Positions 33,199-41,002 of a DNA stretch of 41,467 bases are shown piece by piece. This DNA comes from Desulfobacterales bacterium S7086C20. GTDB lineage: Bacteria; Desulfobacterota; Desulfobacteria; Desulfobacterales; C00003060. A program made the position numbers and the translations under genes. The stretch's first letter is position 1. Each line of letters begins with the position of its first letter. Under the pieces are notes generated by a model. It was not told the DNA's origin. It worked only from the letters and a program-made list of their open reading frames with translations, and ran no database searches. The stretch lies in NCBI GenBank assembly GCA_001751075.1, contig MAVP01000003.1, forward strand, positions 1-41,467. The letters run 5' to 3'.

Positions 33199-34053
33199 TC
33201 AGTCTATGACAATTATGACCTTGCATTTTTTTAATAACAATAGGTTTTCAGAAGCACTCTGGACCTTTGAGGCATCTGTGTTACTTATAATAAAATTGCA
33301 TCGGCAAAGCCCCCGTGTTCTTAAGGCCCTGATTATTAGGGGGTTGCCTGACACCCTTGGATTGTTTTGTGCGGATTTGAGGTCTCTTTCATATGCAACC
33401 GTTCCTTGCTGGACGGCAAATTCGCGGCTTATATATGCTGAACCATAGACCTCCTTGCCGCTTTCATCTACAATCGTCGGAGACATAGATGGTACGGCAT
33501 TAAGTCCACGGGCATCAAGTACGAACCCTGTGTATGCAGGAGTCGTAGGAAGGGGCGTAATCTCGTTGCTGCGAAGTGCCTTTATCTGTGGTACAGACTT
33601 GATGCCCGGCGGGAGTGCCAGTTGTGCGAAACCGCCCTTCATCTTAAATGCTAGAGTGACTTCCATTGTACCATTTGATAGATACTCCCTCTTGACAACT
33701 TCAGCTTCTTTAACCATGCCTCGAAGCTGGTTTTCTATCATGGAACTATTTCTTATTAAATCCTCAACGATGGAAGATGAATCTATCCTCACTTTCCTTA
33801 TTGTTGCAAAGAGATTTGAGAAGGGGACTGTTTCTGTGTTCGGGGCTATCGGTTCTTCTTGGTTTTTTTCACTATCTTTTCCTGGAGCTGTTCCTATCCC
33901 ATTGGCATAGATGACCCATTGGGACCAGTTTATGTGCCCACAATTATCAACCTTTTCAACAAACTCATCTTCTTCCGCAGCCAAGAAAGGTGCGGTCAGG
34001 CAGAGAACTAGTACTGCTAAAGCCGTAGCTACAAAGAGATTAACAATTTTCAC
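33199..34053 (-). CDS. LPP20-like exported protein
   Basis: A 284-residue protein with a typical signal peptide (hydrophobic residues 5-25, then LAAEEDEF). No lipobox Cys is visible at the cleavage region. The segment WVIYANGIGTAP, the long helix IRKVRIDSSSIVEDLIRNS, and GTMEVTLAFKMKGGFAQLAL resemble the LPP20 fold, also found in FlgT N-terminal domains. The C-terminal part (PAYTGFVLDARGL, then VYGSAYISREFAVQQG) is shared with other exported proteins of this type. The function is unknown. The GTG start has AGGA 7 bases upstream. It is first of the three exported-protein genes and follows leuA after 60 bases. Confidence 0.65.
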   Translation of the reverse strand: MKIVNLFVATALAVLVLCLTAPFLAAEEDEFVEKVDNCGHINWSQWVIYANGIGTAPGKDSEKNQEEPIAPNTETVPFSNLFATIRKVRIDSSSIVEDLIRNSSMIENQLRGMVKEAEVVKREYLSNGTMEVTLAFKMKGGFAQLALPPGIKSVPQIKALRSNEITPLPTTPAYTGFVLDARGLNAVPSMSPTIVDESGKEVYGSAYISREFAVQQGTVAYERDLKSAQNNPRVSGNPLIIRALRTRGLCRCNFIISNTDASKVQSASENLLLLKKCKVIIVID

Positions 34054-34113
34054 AAAAAGTTCCTAAAGTCAGCAATCTCCGGTTAGGAAATTGGTGGGCC
34101 GTGCCCTTCTTTT

Positions 34114-35673
34114 TTAGTCGGTGGATTCATCGCTGTACAGGTGTCTTTCAGATCCGTGTTCCAGGAAGCAAATTATTCGGTCAATTGCTTCTACGTAGGC
34201 CTTCGCACTTGCCTTGAGGATGTCAGTACTGGAACCGCGTCCCAGGGCACGAAAGCCCTCGCGCGATACCCATACCGTGGCCACACCCATGGCTTCTTTT
34301 GTCTCTGTGACGGCGTTGACCTGAAATTGCTCCAGCTTGTGATCAATTCCTGCAATCTTATCTATGGCCTTGAATATGGCATCGATCGGCCCATCGCCTT
34401 CGGAGCTTGCCTCCAAGATGACATCTCCTTTACGAAGCCTCACCTTGGCCTTTGGGGTACTACCATTGCCGGTCGATATCTTGTAAGACTCCAGACCGTA
34501 AAGAGCACTGTCGGTGAATTGTGCAAAGATTACGTCCTGGACTATAATGTCTACATCTTCATCGTAGACCTGTTTTTTCTTGTCCGCAAGGGCCACAAAA
34601 CGTTCATGGACTGTCTTGAACTCGGTTTCGTCAAGCTCATAGCCAAGCGCCGATATCTTTCCCCTCAAGGCATGTCTTCCAGACCTTGCTGTAAGGATCA
34701 TGGTATGCTCTGTAATGCCAAGGTCTTCCGGGCGCATGATTTCATAGGTGTTCCGATCCTTCATAATGCCGTCCTGATGGATGCCGGAAGAGTGGGCAAA
34801 GGCGTTGGCGCCAACAATTGCCTTATTGGCTTGAACCATCATTCCCATAAGGCGGCTAACCAGCCTGCTGGTTCTTAAGATTTCCTTGGTATTTACTGAT
34901 GTGCAAAATTCGAAGTAGTCTTTTCGTGTCCTGATGGCCATGACAATCTCTTCCAGCGAGGCATTCCCTGCTCTTTCTCCCAGGCCGTTGATTGTACACT
35001 CCACTTGTCTAGCTCCGTTTTCAATAGCCGCTAAGGTGTTGGCGGTGGCCAACCCCAAGTCGTTATGGCAGTGAACACTGAGCAGACATTCGTCAATGTT
35101 TGAGACGTTTTCCTTGATGTGACGAACGAGTGTGCCGTACTGATTGGGGACCGCATATCCGACAGTATCCGGAAGATTTACCACTGTAGCTCCGGCCGCA
35201 ATTACCTGCTCAACCACCTGGGCGAGATAATTTGGGTCTGTACGTGAGGCGTCCTCAGTTGAATATTCTACGTCATGGCACAGGGACTTAGCAAATTTCA
35301 AGGCTTCAAGACCCCGTTCTAAGGCCTTTTGGCGATCTAAGCCGAATTTTTTCTGGATATGGACATCTGAAGTCCCAAGAAAGACGTGTATGCGGGGCCT
35401 TTCCGCCCCCTTTATTGCCTCCCATGCCGTCTCAATATCCTTCTTTACTGCCCGAGCAAGGGCGACAACTGTAGGACCTTTTACCTTTTGGGCAATCATC
35501 TTGACGGCCTCGAAGTCCCCAGGAGACGAGATGGGAAAACCGGCCTCAATGGCATCAACCTGTAGCCTTTCAAGTTGCAGTGCAATTTGAAGCTTTTCTC
35601 TCGGAGTCAGGCGCGCTCCTGGAATCTGTTCTCCGTCTCGTAATGTAGTGTCAAAAATGAATATACTCTCCAT
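34114..35673 (-). CDS. leuA: 2-isopropylmalate synthase LeuA
   Basis: Condenses acetyl-CoA and 2-oxoisovalerate to 2-isopropylmalate, the first leucine-specific step. The 519-residue chain has the catalytic start IFDTTLRDGEQIPGARL, the substrate segment SVHCHNDLGLATANTLAA, the VECTINGLGERAGNASLEE motif, and a C-terminal LeuA dimer domain (VYDEDVDIIVQDVIF, GPIDAIFKAID) that binds leucine for feedback control. The length and HSSGIHQDGIMK favour LeuA over citramalate or homocitrate synthase. I use the ATG at 35673 with GGAGAGG upstream; the frame opens 10 codons earlier without support. Expression is probably controlled by the attenuator at 35975-36126, about 300 bases upstream. Confidence 0.93.
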   Translation of the reverse strand: MESIFIFDTTLRDGEQIPGARLTPREKLQIALQLERLQVDAIEAGFPISSPGDFEAVKMIAQKVKGPTVVALARAVKKDIETAWEAIKGAERPRIHVFLGTSDVHIQKKFGLDRQKALERGLEALKFAKSLCHDVEYSTEDASRTDPNYLAQVVEQVIAAGATVVNLPDTVGYAVPNQYGTLVRHIKENVSNIDECLLSVHCHNDLGLATANTLAAIENGARQVECTINGLGERAGNASLEEIVMAIRTRKDYFEFCTSVNTKEILRTSRLVSRLMGMMVQANKAIVGANAFAHSSGIHQDGIMKDRNTYEIMRPEDLGITEHTMILTARSGRHALRGKISALGYELDETEFKTVHERFVALADKKKQVYDEDVDIIVQDVIFAQFTDSALYGLESYKISTGNGSTPKAKVRLRKGDVILEASSEGDGPIDAIFKAIDKIAGIDHKLEQFQVNAVTETKEAMGVATVWVSREGFRALGRGSSTDILKASAKAYVEAIDRIICFLEHGSERHLYSDESTD

Positions 35674-35774
35674 GATTTGCCTCTCCCCCTTGTATCTTTT
35701 CAATAACCCAGGACACCCGGGCTTTGTGAGAACTTACTTTCTTTTTTTACCAGAATTCCGACAAACTGCCAGGG

Positions 35775-35966
35775 CAATTTTGACGACTTCGCAAAAAGTC
35801 CATCTGCGGCGTTGCGCTTCATCTTTCGTCACTGCGACGTACGATCAGTACGTCTCATTCCTCAAGAATGCGCCGCAAAAGCGGCTTGAAAACAGTATGC
35901 GCGCCTTGCATCTGGAGCTTTTTGCTGTGTCGTCTGTTTGTGGACTTTTTATGAGTCCATCAATTT
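35775..35966. repeat. MITE-like element, family A relative, between the leu attenuator and leuA
   Basis: The ends resemble family A: GACGACTTCGCAAAAAGTCC on the left, and GGACTTTTTATGAGTCC on the right. CAATTT flanks both sides (35775-35780 and 35961-35966), a likely target duplication. The interior differs from the other copies and contains short palindromes such as GACGTACGATCAGTACGTC. No coding sequence is present. It fills most of the space between the terminator and the leuA start. Confidence 0.72.
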
Positions 35967-35974
35967 CCGGCCTC

Positions 35975-36009
35975 GAAAAAAAAGCCGCAGGTTTTAGTGC
36001 CCGCGGCTC
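35975..36009 (-). terminator. Attenuator terminator of the leu leader
   Basis: On the minus strand AGCCGCGGG and CCTGCGGCT form a 9-pair stem with one mismatch around an 8-base loop (36008-35983), directly followed by eight T. A second copy of CCTGCGG lies at the end of the leader peptide (36044-36037) and can pair with the first stem arm (36006-35999), preventing the terminator. This is the classic antiterminator arrangement. Confidence 0.8.
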
Positions 36010-36033
36010 TTAATTCCTTGGTTTGGTCCTAAA

Positions 36034-36126
36034 CTACCGCAGGCAGACCACTCCGAGAAAGAGCCCCAAAAGAAGCAACAAACCCGACGGTAGCAGTAGG
36101 AATATGTGTGATTTTGCTGTAAGCAT
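36034..36126 (-). CDS. leuL: Leucine leader peptide (LeuL-like)
   Basis: A 30-residue open frame from ATG to TAG. Twelve of its thirty residues are leucine, including LLLLL and LLL runs (MLTAKSHIFLLLPSG, then LLLLLGLFLGVVCLR). Ribosomes stalling at the Leu codons when charged tRNA-Leu is scarce would leave the end of the leader RNA free to pair with the terminator arm, so leuA is read. If leucine is plentiful the ribosome reaches the TAG and covers that segment. There is no clear ribosome site. A TTGACA lies 30 bases upstream (36161-36156) but the -10 is poor, so the promoter is uncertain. A transmembrane mini-protein is the alternative reading. Confidence 0.75.
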   Translation of the reverse strand: MLTAKSHIFLLLPSGLLLLLGLFLGVVCLR

Positions 36127-36346
36127 GACTAACAAAAAGCACGACAGGGTTTAAGTGTCAAGCTATTTTTTCGACAAACAGCTTGACTTCAGCCTTATCA
36201 GTTGCTACTCAAAATCATTTGTTTCCCGTTTTCACAGCGCTTGGATGCATAGTTAGTTGTGCGGCTTACGTCTTGCAGTGCAGTTGCCATGTGTCAGAAT
36301 CGGATGCATCTCCTGTATTAATAGCCTACCAAACATCTAAACTATT

Positions 36347-37579
36347 GTGGACACCGAAATGATATACCCTGAAACGCTTAAACCTCTTGCTTACGATATT
36401 GTCCCCTCAGCGGAGATTTTCGGCCGGATCTCAAGACTTCAAGAAAGGCTCGCGCGGGCCGCCCTTGACGGGGCCATCATCGTTGACATAGTGAACCTGT
36501 TTTACTTCACAGGCACTATCCAGCAGGGAGTCCTCTTTGTGCCCCAAGAAGGAGACGCGCTCTTTTTTATACGCCGCAGCCTTGAACGGGCAGAAAGGGA
36601 AACGCCCATTAAGGGCCTGATTCCCATAAAGCGCTTTGATGAGATGGTAGGTCATATTGCCGATGCTGGCCGCAAGGTGCCAAGGCTCGGATTGGATGAA
36701 ACCACCATCCCTGTTTCAGTGTTTAAAAAAGTTTCCGGGGCTTTTCAGGAGTCTGCCTTTGAAGATATCGGTTTTGCACTCGCCATGATCAGGGCAGTGA
36801 AGTCGGACTACGAGGTGGAGCTAATCCGTGAGGCTGGGAGAAGACACAAGCTCATATATGATAAGATCCCGGATATGATTTCAGAGGGGATAACAGAATG
36901 GGAACTCGGTTCAGCTATCCTAGCAGAAATGCTCAAGCTCGGGTTTACGGGCCTTGGAAGGCTTGCGACCTTTAACAGTGAGCTTTTTGGCGGCGTGATC
37001 AGCTTTGGAGACTCCGGCAATTATCCCACTTCATCAGTTGGCCCTGACGGTCTGGTAGGCCTTAGCCCTGCCTTTCCACTCCTTGGTGGGGCCAGGAGGC
37101 TAAAAAGAGACGAGATCATTTTTGTCGATACAGGCTTTTCGTATCATGGCTACAATACGGATAAGACCAGGATATTTTGCCTAGGAGACTTGCCACAAGC
37201 CGCCCTGGATGCCCACAAGACCTGTCTGGACATACAAGAGGCACTGCGGTGGCGATTGAAAACCGGTGCCATGCCCGGCGAGATATTCGATGATGTCTAT
37301 GAGGCTGTAGTATTGACACGGAATTTTGATGACAACTTCATGGGTTTTGGAACCAACAAGGTCCCCTTCTTGGGCCACGGCATAGGTCTGGTGTTTGATG
37401 AATATCCTGCCATCGCAAGAAAGATCCGTACGCCTCTTAAAGAGAATATGGTAATTGCCTTGGAACCGAAGAAGGGCCTTGAAGGGATCGGGTTGGTAGG
37501 CATTGAAAATACGTTCTTGGTGACAGAACAAGGCGGGGAGAAGCTAACGATCGGTTCGGATGAGATAGCCCTGGTTTGA
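36347..37579 (+). CDS. M24 family metallopeptidase (Xaa-Pro peptidase-like)
   Basis: A 410-residue creatinase/aminopeptidase-fold protein. The N-terminal third is the creatinase domain (ARAALDGAIIVDIVNLFYFT). The catalytic domain shows all five metal ligands of M24: Asp in FVDTGFSYHGYNTDKTR (two Asp), His in FLGHGIGL, Glu in ALEPKKG, and Glu in GIENTFLV. It probably removes N-terminal residues next to proline or acts on a related amide; the exact substrate is unknown. GTG at 36347 and ATG at 36359 are both possible starts, without a clear ribosome site. The 220 bases upstream, shared with the leu leader, hold TTGACT (36184-36189) as a possible -35. Confidence 0.87.
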   Translation: MDTEMIYPETLKPLAYDIVPSAEIFGRISRLQERLARAALDGAIIVDIVNLFYFTGTIQQGVLFVPQEGDALFFIRRSLERAERETPIKGLIPIKRFDEMVGHIADAGRKVPRLGLDETTIPVSVFKKVSGAFQESAFEDIGFALAMIRAVKSDYEVELIREAGRRHKLIYDKIPDMISEGITEWELGSAILAEMLKLGFTGLGRLATFNSELFGGVISFGDSGNYPTSSVGPDGLVGLSPAFPLLGGARRLKRDEIIFVDTGFSYHGYNTDKTRIFCLGDLPQAALDAHKTCLDIQEALRWRLKTGAMPGEIFDDVYEAVVLTRNFDDNFMGFGTNKVPFLGHGIGLVFDEYPAIARKIRTPLKENMVIALEPKKGLEGIGLVGIENTFLVTEQGGEKLTIGSDEIALV

Positions 37580-37840
37580 TCGGTGTTGGAATATCCGCGG
37601 AAAGACAGGTGGCCCAAAAGTTTAAGACAACAAAACTTTCTTTTAGATACGGAAATAGGGAGGAGACGTTCTACGCCATTTTCACGATTTTCCTGGCACT
37701 TGCACGCGATTATCTACCTAACTCAGCTTTCACGGCCAGCCCGATTCTCTCCGACGTATATGGTTTCTTCATATATTGCCCGGCGCCTAGTTGCTGGACT
37801 TCCCTGTTCTTTTTCCATGACTATGCCTTGTACTCGGCAG
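37580..37840. other. Non-coding gap without recognised features
   Basis: Between the M24 gene and the palindromic element I find no protein frame with a believable ribosome site and family match, no RNA gene, and no terminator. A 90-codon open stretch starting with TTG is present but does not look like a protein. Confidence 0.5.
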
Positions 37841-38017
37841 CGCCTTGAGACCTTTGCAAAACGCCCCTTTTTGCCCGATTGAGCGCTATGCTTCACTTCG
37901 TGTCTGTGTCAGGCTCAAATTTTAATCCTCGAAATACTCAATGTATTCCTGTGGTTAAAATTTTCGCCTTTCTTGAACTCTAACAAAAATTTGCATTTTT
38001 CAAAGGTCTCGCCTTGA
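37841..38017. repeat. MITE-like element, family C/D hybrid
   Basis: Flanked by CGCCTTGA on both sides (37841-37848 and 38010-38017). The ends are imperfect inverted repeats, GAGACCTTTGCAAAA and TTTTTCAAAGGTCTC. The inner core at 37908-37976 is nearly the same as 30366-30435 of the family C element, but the outer ends differ. It lies just downstream of the tupA stop. Confidence 0.78.
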
Positions 38018-38027
38018 AAGCCCTTGT

Positions 38028-38858
38028 CTATTTTGCGTTGGCCGTAAAAAGCTGTTTTCCCAGTAGCCTGAAATCAGCAATGACTTTTTGGATCTTAGTT
38101 GACGTGATCCAACCCGCAAACTTCGTGGCCAGATCGTACTTGACCGATTTGCAGTGCTTTGGGTTCACTGCCAAAACACTGTACTGATTGAAAAGGGAGG
38201 CATCTCCATCTACCAGTATCTTCAACGGAGGGTTCCCCTTCTTGTTGGCCTCGTATTTGATGTACGTGCCGCGATCCGTCATGGTGTAGCCGTCGCGTTC
38301 CTCAGCCACCAGGATAGTCTTTATCATGCCCTGGCCGGTTTGTACATACCAGCCCGCCTTGTCAGGAACCGCCAAACCCGCCTTCTGCCACAGGGAGATC
38401 TCCTTTTTGTTGGTCCCTGAATTATCTCCACGGCTGGCAAAAACGGCTTCGGCCTTGGCAATAGTCTTCATGGCATCGCACACCTTCATGCCTTTAACCT
38501 TGGCAGGATCATGGGGAGGACCTATGATGATGAAATCGTTGTACATCACCTCTTTACGGTCCACGCCGTATCCCTTGGCTACGTAAGCTTTTTCAGCGGC
38601 GGGAGCATGGACAAGCAGAACATCTACATCACAGTTTTCCCCCATTTTCAGAGCCTTGCCGGTACCTACGGCCGTCCATTTCAGTTCGATGCCCGTGTCT
38701 TTTTTGAATATGGGCGCCAGTTCGTCCAAAAGACCCGTGTTGTCCGTACTCGTGGTGGTGGCCATCATTAGACTCTCCGCCAAAACCGGAAAGGGAAACA
38801 CAACGAATACAACAAACAAAAAAATACATACCGGTACCACAATTCTTCTCATTATCAT
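38028..38858 (-). CDS. tupA: Tungstate (TupA-type) ABC transporter substrate-binding protein
   Basis: Periplasmic binding protein for oxyanions, probably tungstate. From the ATG at 38858 the chain has 276 residues with a signal peptide (hydrophobic stretch IVVPVCIFLFVVFVVFPFP, then VLAES). The mature start ATTTSTDNTGLLDELAP is the TupA signature. VGTGKALKMGENCDVDVLLV and RGDNSGTNKKE line the anion pocket. AAGGAGG stands 4 bases before the ATG; the ATG at 38852 is also possible. No tupB or tupC follows: downstream is a repeat and then a convergent gene. Tungsten would be used by formate dehydrogenases or aldehyde oxidoreductases, typical of anaerobes. Confidence 0.93.
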   Translation of the reverse strand: MIMRRIVVPVCIFLFVVFVVFPFPVLAESLMMATTTSTDNTGLLDELAPIFKKDTGIELKWTAVGTGKALKMGENCDVDVLLVHAPAAEKAYVAKGYGVDRKEVMYNDFIIIGPPHDPAKVKGMKVCDAMKTIAKAEAVFASRGDNSGTNKKEISLWQKAGLAVPDKAGWYVQTGQGMIKTILVAEERDGYTMTDRGTYIKYEANKKGNPPLKILVDGDASLFNQYSVLAVNPKHCKSVKYDLATKFAGWITSTKIQKVIADFRLLGKQLFTANAK

Positions 38859-38893
38859 ATCTCCTCCTTTGTTTCGCTTTTCCCGTCCGTAAT

Positions 38894-38942
38894 CAGCATG
38901 GTGCAATCCGGATGAACCAAACAGCCGGATATGCCATGCCTG
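38894..38942 (-). promoter_or_regulatory. Structured leader hairpin upstream of tupA
   Basis: An interrupted inverted repeat, CAGCATGG-(bulge)-TCCGG facing CCGGATATGCCATGCCTG, 36 bases before the tupA start. On the minus strand it could fold into a long stem with a loop of about 14 bases. It could be a metal-oxyanion riboswitch or a repressor site; I cannot match it to a known motif. A -35-like TTGACA lies at 38983-38978, but its -10 partner is weak. Confidence 0.4.
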
Positions 38943-39124
38943 ACCTATATGTCGCACTTAGCATAATACATGGGCTGTGTCAACAATAAATTGTATGTCG
39001 CTCGGGGAAAAAGTAGCATATGTGGTATGTTTTTCTTGACGAGCTGGGATCCCTTTGGTATAAAGCCGGGGCTTTGGTTGTTCACGCGCCAAAATTCCTG
39101 AAAGAGATCAATGAGGGAGGATTT

Positions 39125-40039
39125 ATGAAGACTATTGCTATTGCGAATCAGAAAGGCGGATGCGGTAAGACGACGACGGCTATTAACTTATCATCATGTT
39201 TGGTGCAAAGGGGGCAGAAGGTCCTGCTCATTGATTGCGATCCTCAGGCACATGCCAGTATGGGGCTGGGCGTGGATCCCGAGCATAAACGGAGTATGTA
39301 TAGTGTTATGACACCACGGGAGAGCGAACGCTTGGCAATCGAGAACATTGTAATACCTATCAAGGAAAACTTTGATCTAGCGCCCTCCAATGTAACACTG
39401 AGTGCCGTGGAACAGGAGTTTGCCAGCCTGGAAGGCAGGGAGAGTAAGCTTGCCCAGGTTATTGACACACTGGAGGATTCTTATGACTATGTCATAATAG
39501 ATTGTCCTCCGAGCATTGGACATCTTTGTTTCAATGCCCTTAGGGCTTCTGGAGAAGTGATCATACCAATCGACATGAGCCTTTTTTCCCTTCGCGGAGT
39601 TGCGAGGCTCTCAGAGCTTGTTATGCTGCTCAAGGACCAGTGTGGCCATAAGACAAAACCCCGTGCCCTTGTCACCATGTATGATTACAGGACTCGATAT
39701 TCCAGCCATGTCCTGGAGAAGGTCAAGGAGCAATTCGGAGACGGGGTATTTGATACGGTCATCCGTTACAATATCCGTCTTAGAGAGACGGTGGACCATG
39801 GACTACCGGTGGGAGACTATGACAAGCACGCCATCGGCTACAAGGACTATGACAGACTAGCGAAGGAAATTATTACCTCACAGGTTGATACGATGGCGGA
39901 TGTTGCAAGTGTATTGAGTAGTGCAGACGAACTCTGGCACAGGCCGGATAATCATTTCGATGCCGTTGTTGAAGCCTCCATCTTGGAAGAGAACACCTCT
40001 GAGGCCGAAGACGCCTCTGACACCGGCTATACAATATAG
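39125..40039 (+). CDS. ParA/Soj-family partition ATPase, orphan
   Basis: A 304-residue ATPase from the ATG at 39125, which has GGGAGG 4 bases upstream. The deviant Walker A KGGCGKTTT is at residues 10-18, followed by LLIDCDPQAHASMGLG (Walker A') and DYVIIDCPPSIG (Walker B). These are typical of ParA and MinD-like proteins that position DNA or large complexes. The C-terminal 40 residues are acidic and probably flexible. No parB or parS site is seen next to it, so chromosome segregation is not proven; positioning of another cargo is possible. The following gene is convergent. Confidence 0.9.
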   Translation: MKTIAIANQKGGCGKTTTAINLSSCLVQRGQKVLLIDCDPQAHASMGLGVDPEHKRSMYSVMTPRESERLAIENIVIPIKENFDLAPSNVTLSAVEQEFASLEGRESKLAQVIDTLEDSYDYVIIDCPPSIGHLCFNALRASGEVIIPIDMSLFSLRGVARLSELVMLLKDQCGHKTKPRALVTMYDYRTRYSSHVLEKVKEQFGDGVFDTVIRYNIRLRETVDHGLPVGDYDKHAIGYKDYDRLAKEIITSQVDTMADVASVLSSADELWHRPDNHFDAVVEASILEENTSEAEDASDTGYTI

Positions 40040-40090
40040 TAGTGTTGTCCCCGGATGGCGGGAAGAATATTTGTGTCGGGGCAGTTTCGT

Positions 40091-40849
40091 CTATTTCAGA
40101 TATCGGCTTCTCAGCTTGACAAACTCATCATATTCTTCAGCAGACGTTTCACGATCAATTGAGTCCTCCCGGTCTGCCGTGGGCTGAACGCATGAGGTTT
40201 GAGGGGAGGTTTCGTCTGCCCTGGGCTGCTCGGAGCATATGGGTGTTACGGGTTCGAAGTGAACCACAGGCTTTCCAAGGTCTTCGACCTGGAAGATACG
40301 GTACTTAACCAGGTGAACTTTCAGCGCCGGATCCCAGTGGCCCATAATGCGATGTACGGACTTTGAAAAGCGACTTGAGAAGAGAAACATCTTCATTTCG
40401 CTGCTCGTGTTCATGATCGCTCCGTTTACCGAGATCAATTCCTTTGCCCACAAGTAGTAGGCGAGTGACTCAACAAGAAAGGCTTCGCTGTCTTGTTCAC
40501 TGTTGAGTCTGGCCACGGTGACACAGTCTCTCGACTTGCTGGTAAAGGCTACATCCGATGAGCCAAATTCAGACGAGACAATCCTTTCTAGGTGAACAAC
40601 CTCCGGGTTGCCCTGAGAGTGAAGCAGGAAATCACCGGCCGCACGGATCAAGTCTTCCCGCGGGGCTTTTGCCGTAATGACCTCAGAAGCAATTCTCAAC
40701 ATCCCTGTGTCTCCTCGATAGAAGGTGGGTTCCGTTTTCCCGGCGCCCGATAATTGGCAAGACGTTGTTGCCCCTTCATCAACCGTTTTGTAGGCGGAAA
40801 GGAAATGATGAGCAACCCGGTCTATTCCATAAGGCTTCTTTTTTAACAT
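40091..40849 (-). CDS. Hypothetical protein
   Basis: A 252-residue soluble protein with no family that I recognise. The central part (residues 65-190) alternates predicted strands and helices (VVHLERIVSSEFGSSDVAF, then DSEAFLVESLAYYLWAKELI). The last 60 residues are acidic, Ser/Thr- and Pro-rich and probably disordered. There is no signal peptide or membrane segment. AGGG is 6 bases before the ATG. It is convergent with the parA gene, whose stop lies 51 bases away; the gap holds a CCCCG/CGGGG inverted repeat that could end both transcripts. Codon use looks like that of its neighbours, so it is probably a real gene. Confidence 0.7.
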   Translation of the reverse strand: MLKKKPYGIDRVAHHFLSAYKTVDEGATTSCQLSGAGKTEPTFYRGDTGMLRIASEVITAKAPREDLIRAAGDFLLHSQGNPEVVHLERIVSSEFGSSDVAFTSKSRDCVTVARLNSEQDSEAFLVESLAYYLWAKELISVNGAIMNTSSEMKMFLFSSRFSKSVHRIMGHWDPALKVHLVKYRIFQVEDLGKPVVHFEPVTPICSEQPRADETSPQTSCVQPTADREDSIDRETSAEEYDEFVKLRSRYLK

Positions 40850-41002
40850 TTAAAACCCTGTGGCGCCAGCAGTGGGCGGCCCATCTCTTCAAAAAGATAA
40901 GCAAAGGCTCAGTTCAACTACATATGGAAACGCGAGAAACATTGTGCACAAGATGTCGTGGCTGTCAAGGAGAAAACAGAATGGATGAGGTGAACTCGGC
41001 TC

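Noticed and set aside
37576-37848. A 90-codon open frame after the M24 gene
   Set aside because: It starts with TTG, overlaps the preceding stop region, has no ribosome site in the right place, and the protein has an odd composition without a recognisable family.
40040-40090. Strong terminator between parA and the unknown gene
   Set aside because: A CCCCG/CGGGG inverted repeat exists, but its loop is about 20 bases and no T run follows on either strand, so it was mentioned only in the gene entry.
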